NCBI GenBank assembly: GCA_902465495.1
Contig: CABQND010000021.1
Span: forward strand, 1 to 32,380
Length of the DNA stretch: 32,380 nucleotides
Source of the DNA: an uncultured Eubacteriales bacterium
Lineage (GTDB): Bacteria > Bacillota > Clostridia > Christensenellales > Borkfalkiaceae
Direction: 5' to 3'
A program made the translations under genes and the position numbers. The notes beneath the pieces were generated by a model. It did not search any database, was not told the origin of the DNA, and saw nothing but the letters and a program-made list of their open reading frames with translations. The stretch's first letter is position 1, and every line of letters begins with the position of its first letter. This document shows, piece by piece, positions 24,318 through 32,346 of this stretch.

Positions 24318-26135
24318 ATGAAGAAAGAGAAAAAAAAGGATTGCCGGACATATATAGGCGGGCAGGCGGTGCTCGAAGGGGTAATGATGCGCGGCAGGAA
24401 AGCGTATGCGATTGCCGTTCGTGATCCCGAAGGGAACATTCAGGTAGAGAGCAAGCGCCTGCATCCTTCCAAAAAAATGCGCATTGCATCAAAGATCCCG
24501 TTGGTTCGCGGCGTGATCAATTTTGTTTCGTCGCTAATTATGGGGTCTAAGATTTTGATGCGCAGCGCGGAAGTTTACGGGGATGTGGGGGAGCCTTCTC
24601 GTTTTGAAAAATGGTGTGAGGCGAAATTGCACATCAACATGATGAGCGTCATTTCTTTTATTGCGACGCTTGTCGGGATCGTGTTGGCGGTCGGGCTTTT
24701 TGTGGCATTGCCGCTTTGGCTTTCCAATCTGGTTTTTCCCGAGCGTCTTTGGTGGACGATCGGTTACAACCTGGCGCAGGGCGGGCTGCGGCTTGTGATC
24801 TTTATTTTGTACATCGTAGTGATCACTGCGATGCGCGATATTCGCCGTGTTTTTATGTATCACGGGGCGGAGCACAAGACGATCACTTGTTTTGAAAAAG
24901 GGATGGAATTGACCCCCGAGAATGCAAAAACTTGCTCGCGTATTCATGATCGCTGTGGTACGACTTTCTTGTTTTTGGTCATTGCGATCAGTATCGTGGT
25001 GTTTTCGGTGGTGAACTGGCTTCTTAAAGATACGTTTTCAAGTATACAAAACAATGTATTCCAATTTCTTGCGCAATTCGGCATCAAGCTACTATTCTTA
25101 CCGGTAGTTGCAGGGATTTCTTATGAAGTGTTGAAATTGCTCGCCAAAACCCAAAGCAAAATTTTTCTTCCGCTCAAAGCGCCGGGGTTTGCACTGCAGA
25201 AGCTTACCACGCGTGAACCGAGTGACGATATGCTCGAAGTGGCGATCGCTGCGTTCAAGCAGGTTTACGAGATGGATGCAGATGAAAGTGTACCGGAAAG
25301 TACGTTTACTGTTTCCAAAACGGTGAAAAAATACACCGAAGAACTCAAAGCCATTTTTGCGGAAAAGGGTATCGACGAAAGTGATGCCGAGTGGTTGGTG
25401 TCGGTCAAGACAGGTGTGGCGCGCAGCGAACTTGCGAACTGCGACGCGGTTCTCGTGCCGAGCCGGGTAAAGGAAATGGACGCAGTGGCAGGCGAGCGTA
25501 TGAGCGGCAGGCCGTTGTGGTATATCCTTGGCGATACCGAATTTTATGGATATAAGATTAAAGTAGACGAACGCGTGCTTATACCTCGTCCCGAAACGGA
25601 ACTTCTCGCTGAAATGGCGATCAAAACGATAGAGGACGGCGACAAGGTATTGGATCTTTGTACGGGCAGCGGATGCATTGCGATCGCCCTGCGCCGAGAG
25701 GTCAAGGACAAGGAGATCACGGTCACGGCGGCGGATGTCAGCGCGGATGCGTTGGAACTTGCCAAAGAAAACGCTAAATCCAACTTTGCTGACATTAAAT
25801 TTATTGAAAGCGACCTGTTTACCAAGGTGCGAGGGAAATTTAATTTGATCGTATGCAATCCTCCATATATTAAACGTTCGGAGCTTGCGGAATTGCAGAG
25901 CGAAGTCAAGGATCATGAGCCTGTGCTGGCGTTAGACGGCGGCGAAGACGGGTTGGATTTTTACCGCAGACTGGCGGCAGAGGCACCCAAACATCTCGTG
26001 CGCGGCGGCACCCTTTTAATGGAATGCGGGGCCGGGCAGGCACAGGAGATCGTGAAGCTGTTTAATAAATTCGATTACACGATGATCTCACGCGATTATA
26101 ATGACGTGGAGCGATTTGTTCGCGCGGTACTTTGA
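24318..26135 (+). CDS. prmC: DUF1385 membrane protein fused to release-factor glutamine methyltransferase PrmC
   Basis: A 605-residue two-part protein. Residues ~9-310 are a DUF1385 domain: N-terminal YIGGQAVLEGVMMRG, several transmembrane helices (~105-135, 150-175, 215-240, 255-275), and the conserved MYHGAEHKTITCFEKG. Residues ~330-605 are a full PrmC, which methylates the glutamine of the GGQ motif of release factors using S-adenosylmethionine: helical N-domain ending in GRPLWYILGDTEFYG, RVLIPRPETE, SAM-binding VLDLCTGSG (from 444) and catalytic NPPY (514-517). The frame is continuous with no stop or frameshift at the junction. Its substrate RF1 is encoded 56 bases downstream. The fusion would tether the methyltransferase to the membrane. 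The start is ATG 24318, with a GGAG about 12 bases upstream that is rather distant. Confidence 0.95.
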   Translation: MKKEKKKDCRTYIGGQAVLEGVMMRGRKAYAIAVRDPEGNIQVESKRLHPSKKMRIASKIPLVRGVINFVSSLIMGSKILMRSAEVYGDVGEPSRFEKWCEAKLHINMMSVISFIATLVGIVLAVGLFVALPLWLSNLVFPERLWWTIGYNLAQGGLRLVIFILYIVVITAMRDIRRVFMYHGAEHKTITCFEKGMELTPENAKTCSRIHDRCGTTFLFLVIAISIVVFSVVNWLLKDTFSSIQNNVFQFLAQFGIKLLFLPVVAGISYEVLKLLAKTQSKIFLPLKAPGFALQKLTTREPSDDMLEVAIAAFKQVYEMDADESVPESTFTVSKTVKKYTEELKAIFAEKGIDESDAEWLVSVKTGVARSELANCDAVLVPSRVKEMDAVAGERMSGRPLWYILGDTEFYGYKIKVDERVLIPRPETELLAEMAIKTIEDGDKVLDLCTGSGCIAIALRREVKDKEITVTAADVSADALELAKENAKSNFADIKFIESDLFTKVRGKFNLIVCNPPYIKRSELAELQSEVKDHEPVLALDGGEDGLDFYRRLAAEAPKHLVRGGTLLMECGAGQAQEIVKLFNKFDYTMISRDYNDVERFVRAVL

Positions 26136-26191
26136 TTTTGTGCACGATAAAAATTGATCGCACGGCTGAGAAGGCTCTGTAAAGGGGTTTC

Positions 26192-27268
26192 ATGTTAAAG
26201 AAGTTAGAGGATATTTTACAAAAATACAACAAACTTTCCGAAGAGATGGCGGATTCCGCGGTGATTGCGCAGCCCGAAAAATGGACGCAATGCGCGAAGG
26301 AACATGCGGAGATCGCTGAAACGGCGGAAAAGTATTTGGAATATAAGCGCGTCGAAAAGGAAATGAACGATGCGTTTGCGGCGGCGGAAACGGAAGAAGA
26401 CCGTGAAATGCGCGATATGCTCAGCGACGAGGGCTATGCATGTAAGGAAAAACTTGCAAAGATCCGCGAAGAGCTTCGCATCATGCTCCTGCCGAAGGAC
26501 AAAAACGATGACCGCAACGTTATCATTGAGATTCGCGGCGGCGCAGGCGGTGAAGAAGCCAGCCTGTTTGCGGCGGAACTGTACTCGATGTATTGTCGCT
26601 TCGCGGAGAGTGTCCGTTGGAAGACGGAGATCGTAGATTTGAACGAGACCGAGCTCGGCGGAATGAAGGAAGTTGTGTTTTCGGTATCGGGGAAGGGCGT
26701 ATACAGCAAGCTGAAATATGAAAGCGGCGTGCACCGTGTCCAGCGCGTTCCCGAAACGGAATCGCAGGGCAGGGTCCATACGTCGACGGTCACTGTCGCC
26801 GTGCTTCCGGAAGCGGAAGACGTCGAAGTGGAGATCAACGATAAAGATTTAAAGATCGATACGTATCGTTCGGGCGGAGCAGGCGGACAGCACATCAATA
26901 AAACGGAGAGCTGTATCCGCATCACGCATCTTCCCACGGGAATCGTGGTCACCTGCCAGGATGAGCGCTCGCAGATCAAGAATCGCGAAAAAGCGATGAA
27001 GGTTTTGAAAAGCCGACTTTACGATTATTATAATACAAAGTATCAAAGTGACTATGCGGAAAACCGCAAAAATCAGATCGGTTCCGGAGATCGGAGCGAG
27101 CGAATTCGTACCTACAATTTCCCGCAAAACCGTGTGACCGATCATCGCATCGGGTTGACGCTGTATTCGCTGGATACGTTCATAATGGGGGACATCGGCG
27201 GGATGCTGGAAAGCCTCGCCATAGCCGACCGAGAGGCGCAGCTTTCGGGAACAAGCGACGAAGATTGA
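26192..27268 (+). CDS. prfA: Peptide chain release factor 1
   Basis: A 358-residue class I release factor that recognises UAA and UAG and triggers peptide release at the ribosome. The catalytic GGQ is at 231-233 within SGGAGGQHINKTES; the anticodon-like P-x-T element is PET (187-189) in RVPETESQGR, which identifies RF1 (RF2 has SPF). The domain 1 helices and GGAGGEEASLFA (from 116) are also typical. Length is normal. It follows the prmC fusion whose product modifies Q233, and is probably co-transcribed with it. Confidence 0.98.
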   Translation: MLKKLEDILQKYNKLSEEMADSAVIAQPEKWTQCAKEHAEIAETAEKYLEYKRVEKEMNDAFAAAETEEDREMRDMLSDEGYACKEKLAKIREELRIMLLPKDKNDDRNVIIEIRGGAGGEEASLFAAELYSMYCRFAESVRWKTEIVDLNETELGGMKEVVFSVSGKGVYSKLKYESGVHRVQRVPETESQGRVHTSTVTVAVLPEAEDVEVEINDKDLKIDTYRSGGAGGQHINKTESCIRITHLPTGIVVTCQDERSQIKNREKAMKVLKSRLYDYYNTKYQSDYAENRKNQIGSGDRSERIRTYNFPQNRVTDHRIGLTLYSLDTFIMGDIGGMLESLAIADREAQLSGTSDED

Positions 27269-27429
27269 GTTGCTTGTTACCGTTTTGAATGAAGCGTTAT
27301 CGCTAAAATAAGACTTTCATGCGGCGTTTTTACTTGACGCACGGCGAAAGGTTACGACAGTTCGGGACATTTCGAGAGAATAAATTATGCGTGAATAAAT
27401 ACTGATATTATTTTTCGAGGTATATACTT

Positions 27430-28620
27430 ATGAGTACGACAAAAAGAATCTCATCCATTTCCCCTTCGTTGACGCTTGCCATTACGGCAAAGTCCAAAGC
27501 GATGAAGGCGGAAGGAAAGTCTGTCATCGGCTTCGGTGCAGGAGAACCCGACTTCAATACTCCGCAGCACATCATTGATGCCGCGAAAGAAGCGCTCGAT
27601 AAGGGGTATACCAAGTACACGCCCTCTTCGGGATTGCCCGCACTGCGCAAAAAGATTGCGGAGAAGCTGAAAGAGGAACAGGGACTGGATTACGATCCGT
27701 CGCAGATCATTGTTTCATCGGGAGCAAAGCATTCTATTTTCAACGCGATGTTTGCGCTGATCGAAGAGGGGGACGAAGTGATCATACCTTCTCCGTATTG
27801 GCTTACTTATCCGGAAGTGGTCAAAGTTTGCGGCGGTGTGAGCGTGTTTGTAAAAGGACATCGTGAAAACCATTTCAAGATCGATCCGGCGGATCTGAAA
27901 AAGGCAATCACGTCCAAGACAAAGATGCTGGTATTCAATTCACCTTCCAATCCGACGGGATCGGTGTATACGGAGGCGGAGATCCGTGCAATCGCAAAGG
28001 TCTGTGAAGAAGCGGGCATCTGGGTGCTTTCGGATGAAATTTATTCCAAGCTGATCTATGACGGCGTAAAGCATTTTTCGATTGCGCAATGCAGTGAAGC
28101 AATGAAAGAGAAGACGGTGATCGTCAATGGCGTTTCGAAAACATACGCTATGACGGGCTGGCGTATTGGTTGGTTGGCGGCACCGAAGGAAGTAGCCAAG
28201 GCGATCGACTCATTCCAAAGCCATGCGACGAGCAATCCGTCCAGCATATCACAGTATGCTACGCTGGCGGCGCTGGAAGGGAGCGAAGAAGAGCTTGAAA
28301 AAATGCGCGAGGTGTTCAATGACCGCCGTAAATATATGATCGAGCGCATTCATTCCATTCCGGGGCTGGACTGTATCGAACCGGACGGCGCATTCTATAT
28401 TATGCTCGTGGTCGATAAATTGTACGGTAAGCGTTTCCGGGGCAGGAAGATCGGCGGATCGTTGGACGTAGCGGACATGCTCTTGGAAAAAGGTGTAGCA
28501 GTGGTGCCCGGCATCGCGTTTGGGGACGACGAATGCGTGCGTCTTTCCTATGCTATATCCAAAGAAGATATTAAAACGGGACTGGATCGCATCGAAGAGT
28601 TTGTGCGGGAGGTTTTTTAA
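27430..28620 (+). CDS. PLP-dependent aminotransferase, aspartate type
   Basis: A 396-residue class I/II aminotransferase of the Bacillus-type aspartate aminotransferase subgroup. It carries FGAGEPDFNTP near residue 36, YTPSSGLPALR, the NPTG motif from 174, the PLP-Schiff-base lysine K237 in NGVSKTYAMTGWRIGW and R245 nearby. Likely reaction: aspartate + 2-oxoglutarate to oxaloacetate + glutamate; aromatic or other specificity cannot be excluded. Start ATG with CGAGGT upstream. The 161 bases before it hold no clear promoter or hairpin, so transcription may continue from prfA or use a weak site. Three bases separate its stop from the next gene, an HMGL-family synthase. Confidence 0.93.
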   Translation: MSTTKRISSISPSLTLAITAKSKAMKAEGKSVIGFGAGEPDFNTPQHIIDAAKEALDKGYTKYTPSSGLPALRKKIAEKLKEEQGLDYDPSQIIVSSGAKHSIFNAMFALIEEGDEVIIPSPYWLTYPEVVKVCGGVSVFVKGHRENHFKIDPADLKKAITSKTKMLVFNSPSNPTGSVYTEAEIRAIAKVCEEAGIWVLSDEIYSKLIYDGVKHFSIAQCSEAMKEKTVIVNGVSKTYAMTGWRIGWLAAPKEVAKAIDSFQSHATSNPSSISQYATLAALEGSEEELEKMREVFNDRRKYMIERIHSIPGLDCIEPDGAFYIMLVVDKLYGKRFRGRKIGGSLDVADMLLEKGVAVVPGIAFGDDECVRLSYAISKEDIKTGLDRIEEFVREVF

Positions 28621-28623
28621 ACC

Positions 28624-30030
28624 GTGATCTATTTTGACAAAGGCAGAAATCTTCTGGAAGAAGACAAGTACCATTATCAATTGCAGGATGTAGCGGAACC
28701 GGAACTGTTCCGTGACATCTATCCATACGACCAGATCCCGAAGGTGGTGTTCAACTATCGGCATGTTCCGATGGATATGCCTTCAGAGATCTGGATCACT
28801 GATACGACGTTTCGTGACGGCCAGCAGTCTACCTCTCCTTTCACGGTCAAACAGATTGTCGACATTTATAAGTTGATGGCGCGTTTGGGCGGAAAGAAGG
28901 GCATTATCCGTCAGAGCGAATTTTTCCTATACAGTGAAAAGGATCGCCGTGCACTCAAAGAATGTCAGGATCTGGGCCTGAAATTTCCCGAAATTACGAC
29001 ATGGATCCGTGCAAACGAAAAGGATTTTGAACTTGTGAAAGCAGCGGGTGTGGCGGAAACGGGAATTTTGGTCAGCTGCAGCGACTATCATATTTTCAAA
29101 AAAATGAACCTGACGCGCTCGCAGGCGATGGACAAATATTTGGGCATCGTCAAGAGCGCACTCTCGCACGGGATCAAGCCGCGTTGCCATTTTGAAGATA
29201 TTACGCGCGCAGATTTTTACGGGTTTGTTGTGCCGTTCGCGAATGAGCTGATGAAGCTTTCGCGCGAGAGCGGCATTCCCATCAAAATTCGTATGTGCGA
29301 TACGATGGGGTTCGGTGTCAATTATCCCGGGACGAGTGTTCCTCGCAGTGTGCAGGGAATCGTGTACGGTTTGCATCATCATGCGGAAGTGCCGAGCAGC
29401 ATGCTTGAATGGCACGGACATAACGATTTTTATAAGGTTGTGACAAATGCGACCACTGCGTGGCTGTATGGCGCAAGTTCGGTCAACTGTTCGCTTCTGG
29501 GCATTGGAGAGCGTACGGGCAACTGCCCGTTGGAGGCGATGGCAATTGAATACGCGTCTCTACGCGGCACGGATGACGGCATGGATTATACGGCGATTAC
29601 GGACATTGCGCGTTATTTTGAGGACGAACTGGGTTGGATCATTCCGCCTACAACGCCGTTTGTCGGGCGTGCGTTCAATTCTACACGTGCGGGCATTCAT
29701 GCGGACGGGCTGTTGAAAGATCCCGAGATATACAATATTTTTGATACGGCAAAAGTGCTCAACCGTCCTGCACGCGTGTCCATCAACAATGCGAGCGGAC
29801 TTGCGGGTATCGCGTATTGGATCAACGACTATTATTATCTCCCCGACGATCATAAAATCGATAAGCGAGACGATTTGGTCGTGAAGATGAAAGAGATCAT
29901 CGATGCGGAATATGCGGCAGGCAGAAACAGTATATGGGGCGATGACGAACTGGACAATATGATTCGCCAGTTGGATCACGACAAACACCGTGAATTTGTT
30001 GCGTTCGGGCGCTTAAAAAGCGGAAATTGA
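28624..30030 (+). CDS. HMGL-family acyltransferase (isopropylmalate/homocitrate/Re-citrate synthase type)
   Basis: A 468-residue Claisen-condensing enzyme of the DRE-TIM family, which joins acetyl-CoA to a 2-oxo acid. Catalytic motifs: DTTFRDGQQ (D60, R64, D65), CHFEDITRADFYGF, and the metal-binding EWHGHND. GIGERTGNCPLEA is the family GxGERxGN signature, and AFNSTRAGIHADG follows. An ~55-residue N-terminal extension precedes the barrel, and the C-terminus is short, without the leucine-feedback domain of LeuA. This fits the clostridial group that includes the Re-citrate synthases known from Clostridium kluyveri, but 2-isopropylmalate, homocitrate or citramalate synthase remain possible. The GTG start has GGGAGG about 11 bases upstream, three bases after the aminotransferase stop, so both are probably co-expressed. 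Confidence 0.85.
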   Translation: MIYFDKGRNLLEEDKYHYQLQDVAEPELFRDIYPYDQIPKVVFNYRHVPMDMPSEIWITDTTFRDGQQSTSPFTVKQIVDIYKLMARLGGKKGIIRQSEFFLYSEKDRRALKECQDLGLKFPEITTWIRANEKDFELVKAAGVAETGILVSCSDYHIFKKMNLTRSQAMDKYLGIVKSALSHGIKPRCHFEDITRADFYGFVVPFANELMKLSRESGIPIKIRMCDTMGFGVNYPGTSVPRSVQGIVYGLHHHAEVPSSMLEWHGHNDFYKVVTNATTAWLYGASSVNCSLLGIGERTGNCPLEAMAIEYASLRGTDDGMDYTAITDIARYFEDELGWIIPPTTPFVGRAFNSTRAGIHADGLLKDPEIYNIFDTAKVLNRPARVSINNASGLAGIAYWINDYYYLPDDHKIDKRDDLVVKMKEIIDAEYAAGRNSIWGDDELDNMIRQLDHDKHREFVAFGRLKSGN

Positions 30031-30091
30031 GAAAAGTTGCTTGATCACACAGATTTAACAAAATTTTTTTGAAAAATTTTTCAAAAAGTTA

Positions 30092-30120
30092 TTGAAAGAA
30101 ACGCGGAAATGGTTTACAAT
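30092..30120 (+). promoter_or_regulatory. Promoter of the small P-loop ATPase gene
   Basis: TTGAAA (30092-30097), 17-base spacer, TACAAT (30115-30120), 33 bases ahead of the ATG. Directly upstream (30066-30087) is a 22-base perfect palindrome of T5-G-A5-T5-C-A5, which may act as an UP element or as a weak end for the preceding transcript. Confidence 0.75.
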
Positions 30121-30153
30121 AGATATAACCAATTAAATTCAACGGAGGTTCCA

Positions 30154-30561
30154 ATGATCAAAATTATTTACGGGCCCAAAGGTACCGGCAAGACAAAGAT
30201 CTTAATTGACGAGGCAAATGCAAAAGTGACTGCCGCGAAGGGGCACATGATTTTTATCACGAACACCAAGCGTTATATGTATGACCTTCACAGGGACATC
30301 CGCGTGATCGACACAAACGATTTCATGATCGCGGGCGAAGATGCACTGTGCGGGTTTGTGAAGGGTGTCGTTGCGGGAAATAACGACAATGAATTTCTTT
30401 TTATTGACGGTGCGGCGCGCATCGCAGGGAAAGAGATCAAAGAAATGGCGGAATTCTATTACATGCTCGACAAGCTTTCGGAGGAAAACGGCCTGACGAT
30501 CTATGTAACATGCAGCTGTGCAAAAGAAGATCTGCCTGATTTCGTGGCAAAATATCTGTAA
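30154..30561 (+). CDS. Small P-loop ATPase of unknown function (135 aa)
   Basis: The product has a Walker A motif GPKGTGKT (7-14) right at the N-terminus and a Walker-B-like strand FLFIDG (81-86). A second hydrophobic strand, LTIYVTCSC, falls near residues 112-120. The size matches a conserved Firmicutes family sometimes labelled 'PilT-like' or 'ATP-binding', but nothing here resembles pilus retraction ATPases (no Asp or His boxes). The ATG at 30154 has GGAGGT six bases upstream; a frame start at 30109 lies inside the promoter and is rejected. It is monocistronic, between its own promoter and a strong terminator. Function unknown. Confidence 0.85.
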   Translation: MIKIIYGPKGTGKTKILIDEANAKVTAAKGHMIFITNTKRYMYDLHRDIRVIDTNDFMIAGEDALCGFVKGVVAGNNDNEFLFIDGAARIAGKEIKEMAEFYYMLDKLSEENGLTIYVTCSCAKEDLPDFVAKYL

Positions 30562-30571
30562 TGGACGAATG

Positions 30572-30607
30572 CTTGCCCTTCCCGCCGGGCGGGAAGGGCA
30601 AGTTTTT
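30572..30607 (+). terminator. Strong terminator after the P-loop ATPase gene
   Basis: A 14-bp GC-rich stem CTTGCCCTTCCCGC (30572-30585) / GCGGGAAGGGCAAG (30589-30602), loop CGG, followed by five T. Confidence 0.95.
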
Positions 30608-30625
30608 CATTGAAAGAAGAAAATT

Positions 30626-30660
30626 CCGCGCGCGGGCACGAAAGCGTGCCGCGCGGTTTT
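30626..30660 (+). promoter_or_regulatory. GC-rich leader hairpin upstream of thrC
   Basis: GGCACG (30635-30640) pairs with CGTGCC (30645-30650) around AAAG. The stem extends by CCGCGC (30626-30631) with GCGCGG (30651-30656) past a three-base bulge and is followed by TTTT. It lies 44 bases before the thrC ATG and 19 bases after the preceding terminator. It may be a second terminator or an attenuator. GCGCGC at 30661-30666 could pair alternatively with GCGCGC at 30628-30633. Confidence 0.5.
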
Positions 30661-30703
30661 GCGCGCTCTTTACAGGCGTGCGACGGAGGGCTTTGGAGGA
30701 ATT

Positions 30704-32191
30704 ATGAAATTTATCAGCACCAGAGGGGGAGAATGCGTCACGGGGGCACAGGCGATCGCGCAGGGTATTGCGAAGGATGGCGGACTGTTTGTGCCGGAGG
30801 TCTTTCCGTCCGTTTCCAAGGAAGAGATGGAAAAGATGCTCGCGATGAATTATGCTGAACGCGCAGCGACCGTATTGCACAAGTATTTGGATGAGTACGA
30901 TTTTGAGGGGCTGAAAGCTGCTTGTGAAAAGGCATACGCCCAGTTTGAAGACGGGGACGCCGCGCCTCTGGTCAAAATAGATTCGCAGCTGTATATGCTC
31001 GAACTTTTTCATGGCCCCACGTGCGCTTTCAAAGATATGGCGCTCACGCTTTTGCCTTATCTTCTGCGCAAGGGTTGCGATCTTTGCGGGATCAAAGAGC
31101 AGGTACTCATTCTCGTAGCGACCAGCGGTGACACGGGTAAGGCGGCATTGGAAGGATTTAAGGACGCGGAAGGCGTCAAGATCATGGTTTTCTATCCCAA
31201 CGAGGGCGTGAGCAAAATGCAGAAATTGCAGATGGCGACGCAGGAAGGGAAGAACGTGAACGTCGTTGCCGTGCGCAGCAATTTTGATGATTGTCAGTCG
31301 GCAGTCAAGACTATTTTTACGGGCGAATCTTACAAAGAGGAACTGCATAGTAAGGGATATATTCTTTCTTCGGCAAATTCTATCAATTTCGGTAGGTTGG
31401 CTCCGCAGATCGCCTATTATTTTTCGGCATATCTCGATCTTGTGTCTTCCGATCAGATCGAAATGGGCGAAGAAGTTAACTTTGCGGTACCGACGGGAAA
31501 TTTCGGCAATATTCTCGCCGCATATTATGCCAAGCGCATGGGGCTGCCTGTCGGGAAGCTGATCTGCGCATCCAACAAGAACAACATCCTCACCGATTTT
31601 ATCCGTACGGGCGTGTACGATAAGCGCCGCGAATTTTTCAAGACGATGTCACCGTCAATGGATATTCTCATTTCCAGCAATTTGGAGCGCCTTTTGTTCG
31701 AGATTGCAGGAAGGGAACCGGAACGCGTCAAACTTCGCATGGACAAGCTTGCAAAAGAAGGTGTATATCAACTTTATGAGGAAGAGCTTGCCGCGGTGCA
31801 GGATCTCTTGTGGGCGGATTTCTGCGGCGAAGACGAAACGGTGGAAACCATTTACGAGTTTTTCGAAGAATACCAGTATCCGATGGATACGCATACGGCG
31901 TGCGCGATGTACGCGGCAGGCAATTATATGGCGGAGCATCCAAAGGATAAAGCGCCGATGGTTGTCGTGTCTACGGCGAGCCCGTACAAATTCCCGCAGG
32001 ACGTCATGTATGCAGTAACGGGCAACGATATCAAGGATTCGTTCAAAGCGATCAAGCATCTGAATCTTGCCACAGCGATGAAGGTTCCCAAGAGTTTGTC
32101 TAAGCTGCGCGACAAGCCCGTGCGTTTTACGGCCGTTGCAGACAAGAACAAACTGTATGCAGAAGTTTTAAAATTTGTGGATAAGAAATAA
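30704..32191 (+). CDS. thrC: Threonine synthase
   Basis: A 495-residue PLP enzyme that converts O-phosphohomoserine to threonine, the last step of the pathway begun by hom at 2205. The N-terminus MKFISTRGGE is typical of the long-form enzymes. The Schiff-base lysine is K110 in FHGPTCAFKD; the phosphate-binding loops ATSGDTGKAAL and VPTGNFGNILAAY are clear. The ATG at 30704 has GGAGGAATT immediately upstream; an earlier in-frame start at 30659 lies inside the leader hairpin and is rejected. No promoter of good quality is visible between the preceding terminator and the gene; the leader holds a GC-rich hairpin instead. A strong terminator follows. Confidence 0.97.
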   Translation: MKFISTRGGECVTGAQAIAQGIAKDGGLFVPEVFPSVSKEEMEKMLAMNYAERAATVLHKYLDEYDFEGLKAACEKAYAQFEDGDAAPLVKIDSQLYMLELFHGPTCAFKDMALTLLPYLLRKGCDLCGIKEQVLILVATSGDTGKAALEGFKDAEGVKIMVFYPNEGVSKMQKLQMATQEGKNVNVVAVRSNFDDCQSAVKTIFTGESYKEELHSKGYILSSANSINFGRLAPQIAYYFSAYLDLVSSDQIEMGEEVNFAVPTGNFGNILAAYYAKRMGLPVGKLICASNKNNILTDFIRTGVYDKRREFFKTMSPSMDILISSNLERLLFEIAGREPERVKLRMDKLAKEGVYQLYEEELAAVQDLLWADFCGEDETVETIYEFFEEYQYPMDTHTACAMYAAGNYMAEHPKDKAPMVVVSTASPYKFPQDVMYAVTGNDIKDSFKAIKHLNLATAMKVPKSLSKLRDKPVRFTAVADKNKLYAEVLKFVDKK

Positions 32192-32195
32192 TTTT

Positions 32196-32225
32196 AAAAA
32201 ACCGCCGTAAAACGGCGGTTTTTTT
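32196..32225 (+). terminator. Terminator of thrC
   Basis: AAAAAACCGCCGT (32196-32208), loop AAA, ACGGCGGTTTTTT (32212-32224), within a run of T. The A-run/T-run makes it usable in both directions. Confidence 0.95.
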
Positions 32226-32275
32226 ATGGAAAGGGTGAATTATACTATTAAGTGCAACAGTAGAAGAAAAAAAAG

Positions 32276-32346
32276 AGTTCATACAAATCTGTGGTAAAAT
32301 AGAGTTGCAAAACCAAAATTTACTACAAAGGAGATCTGTATGAACT
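32276..32346 (+). repeat. Inverted repeat over the transposase start codon
   Basis: AGTTCATACA (32276-32285) is the exact complement of TGTATGAACT (32337-32346), which contains the ATG at 32340. The ribosome-binding site AAAGGAGA lies in the loop. A second pair, TGGTAAAAT (32292-32300) with ATTTTACCA (32353-32361), crosses the first. TGGTAAAAT also reads as an extended -10 promoter, so transcripts begun there would lack the first arm, whereas read-through transcripts would carry it and could hide the start codon. Confidence 0.55.

Noticed and set aside
25098..25916. Antisense frame opposite the DUF1385-PrmC junction, as a possible sign of a hidden gene or frameshift
   Set aside because: The sense frame is continuous and conserved on both sides, and the antisense product resembles nothing and lacks a start signal.
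27269..27429. Possible promoter (TTGACG near 27334) or RNA element before the aminotransferase
   Set aside because: No acceptable -10 box lies 16-18 bases from the TTGACG, and no stable hairpin or known leader motif is visible.
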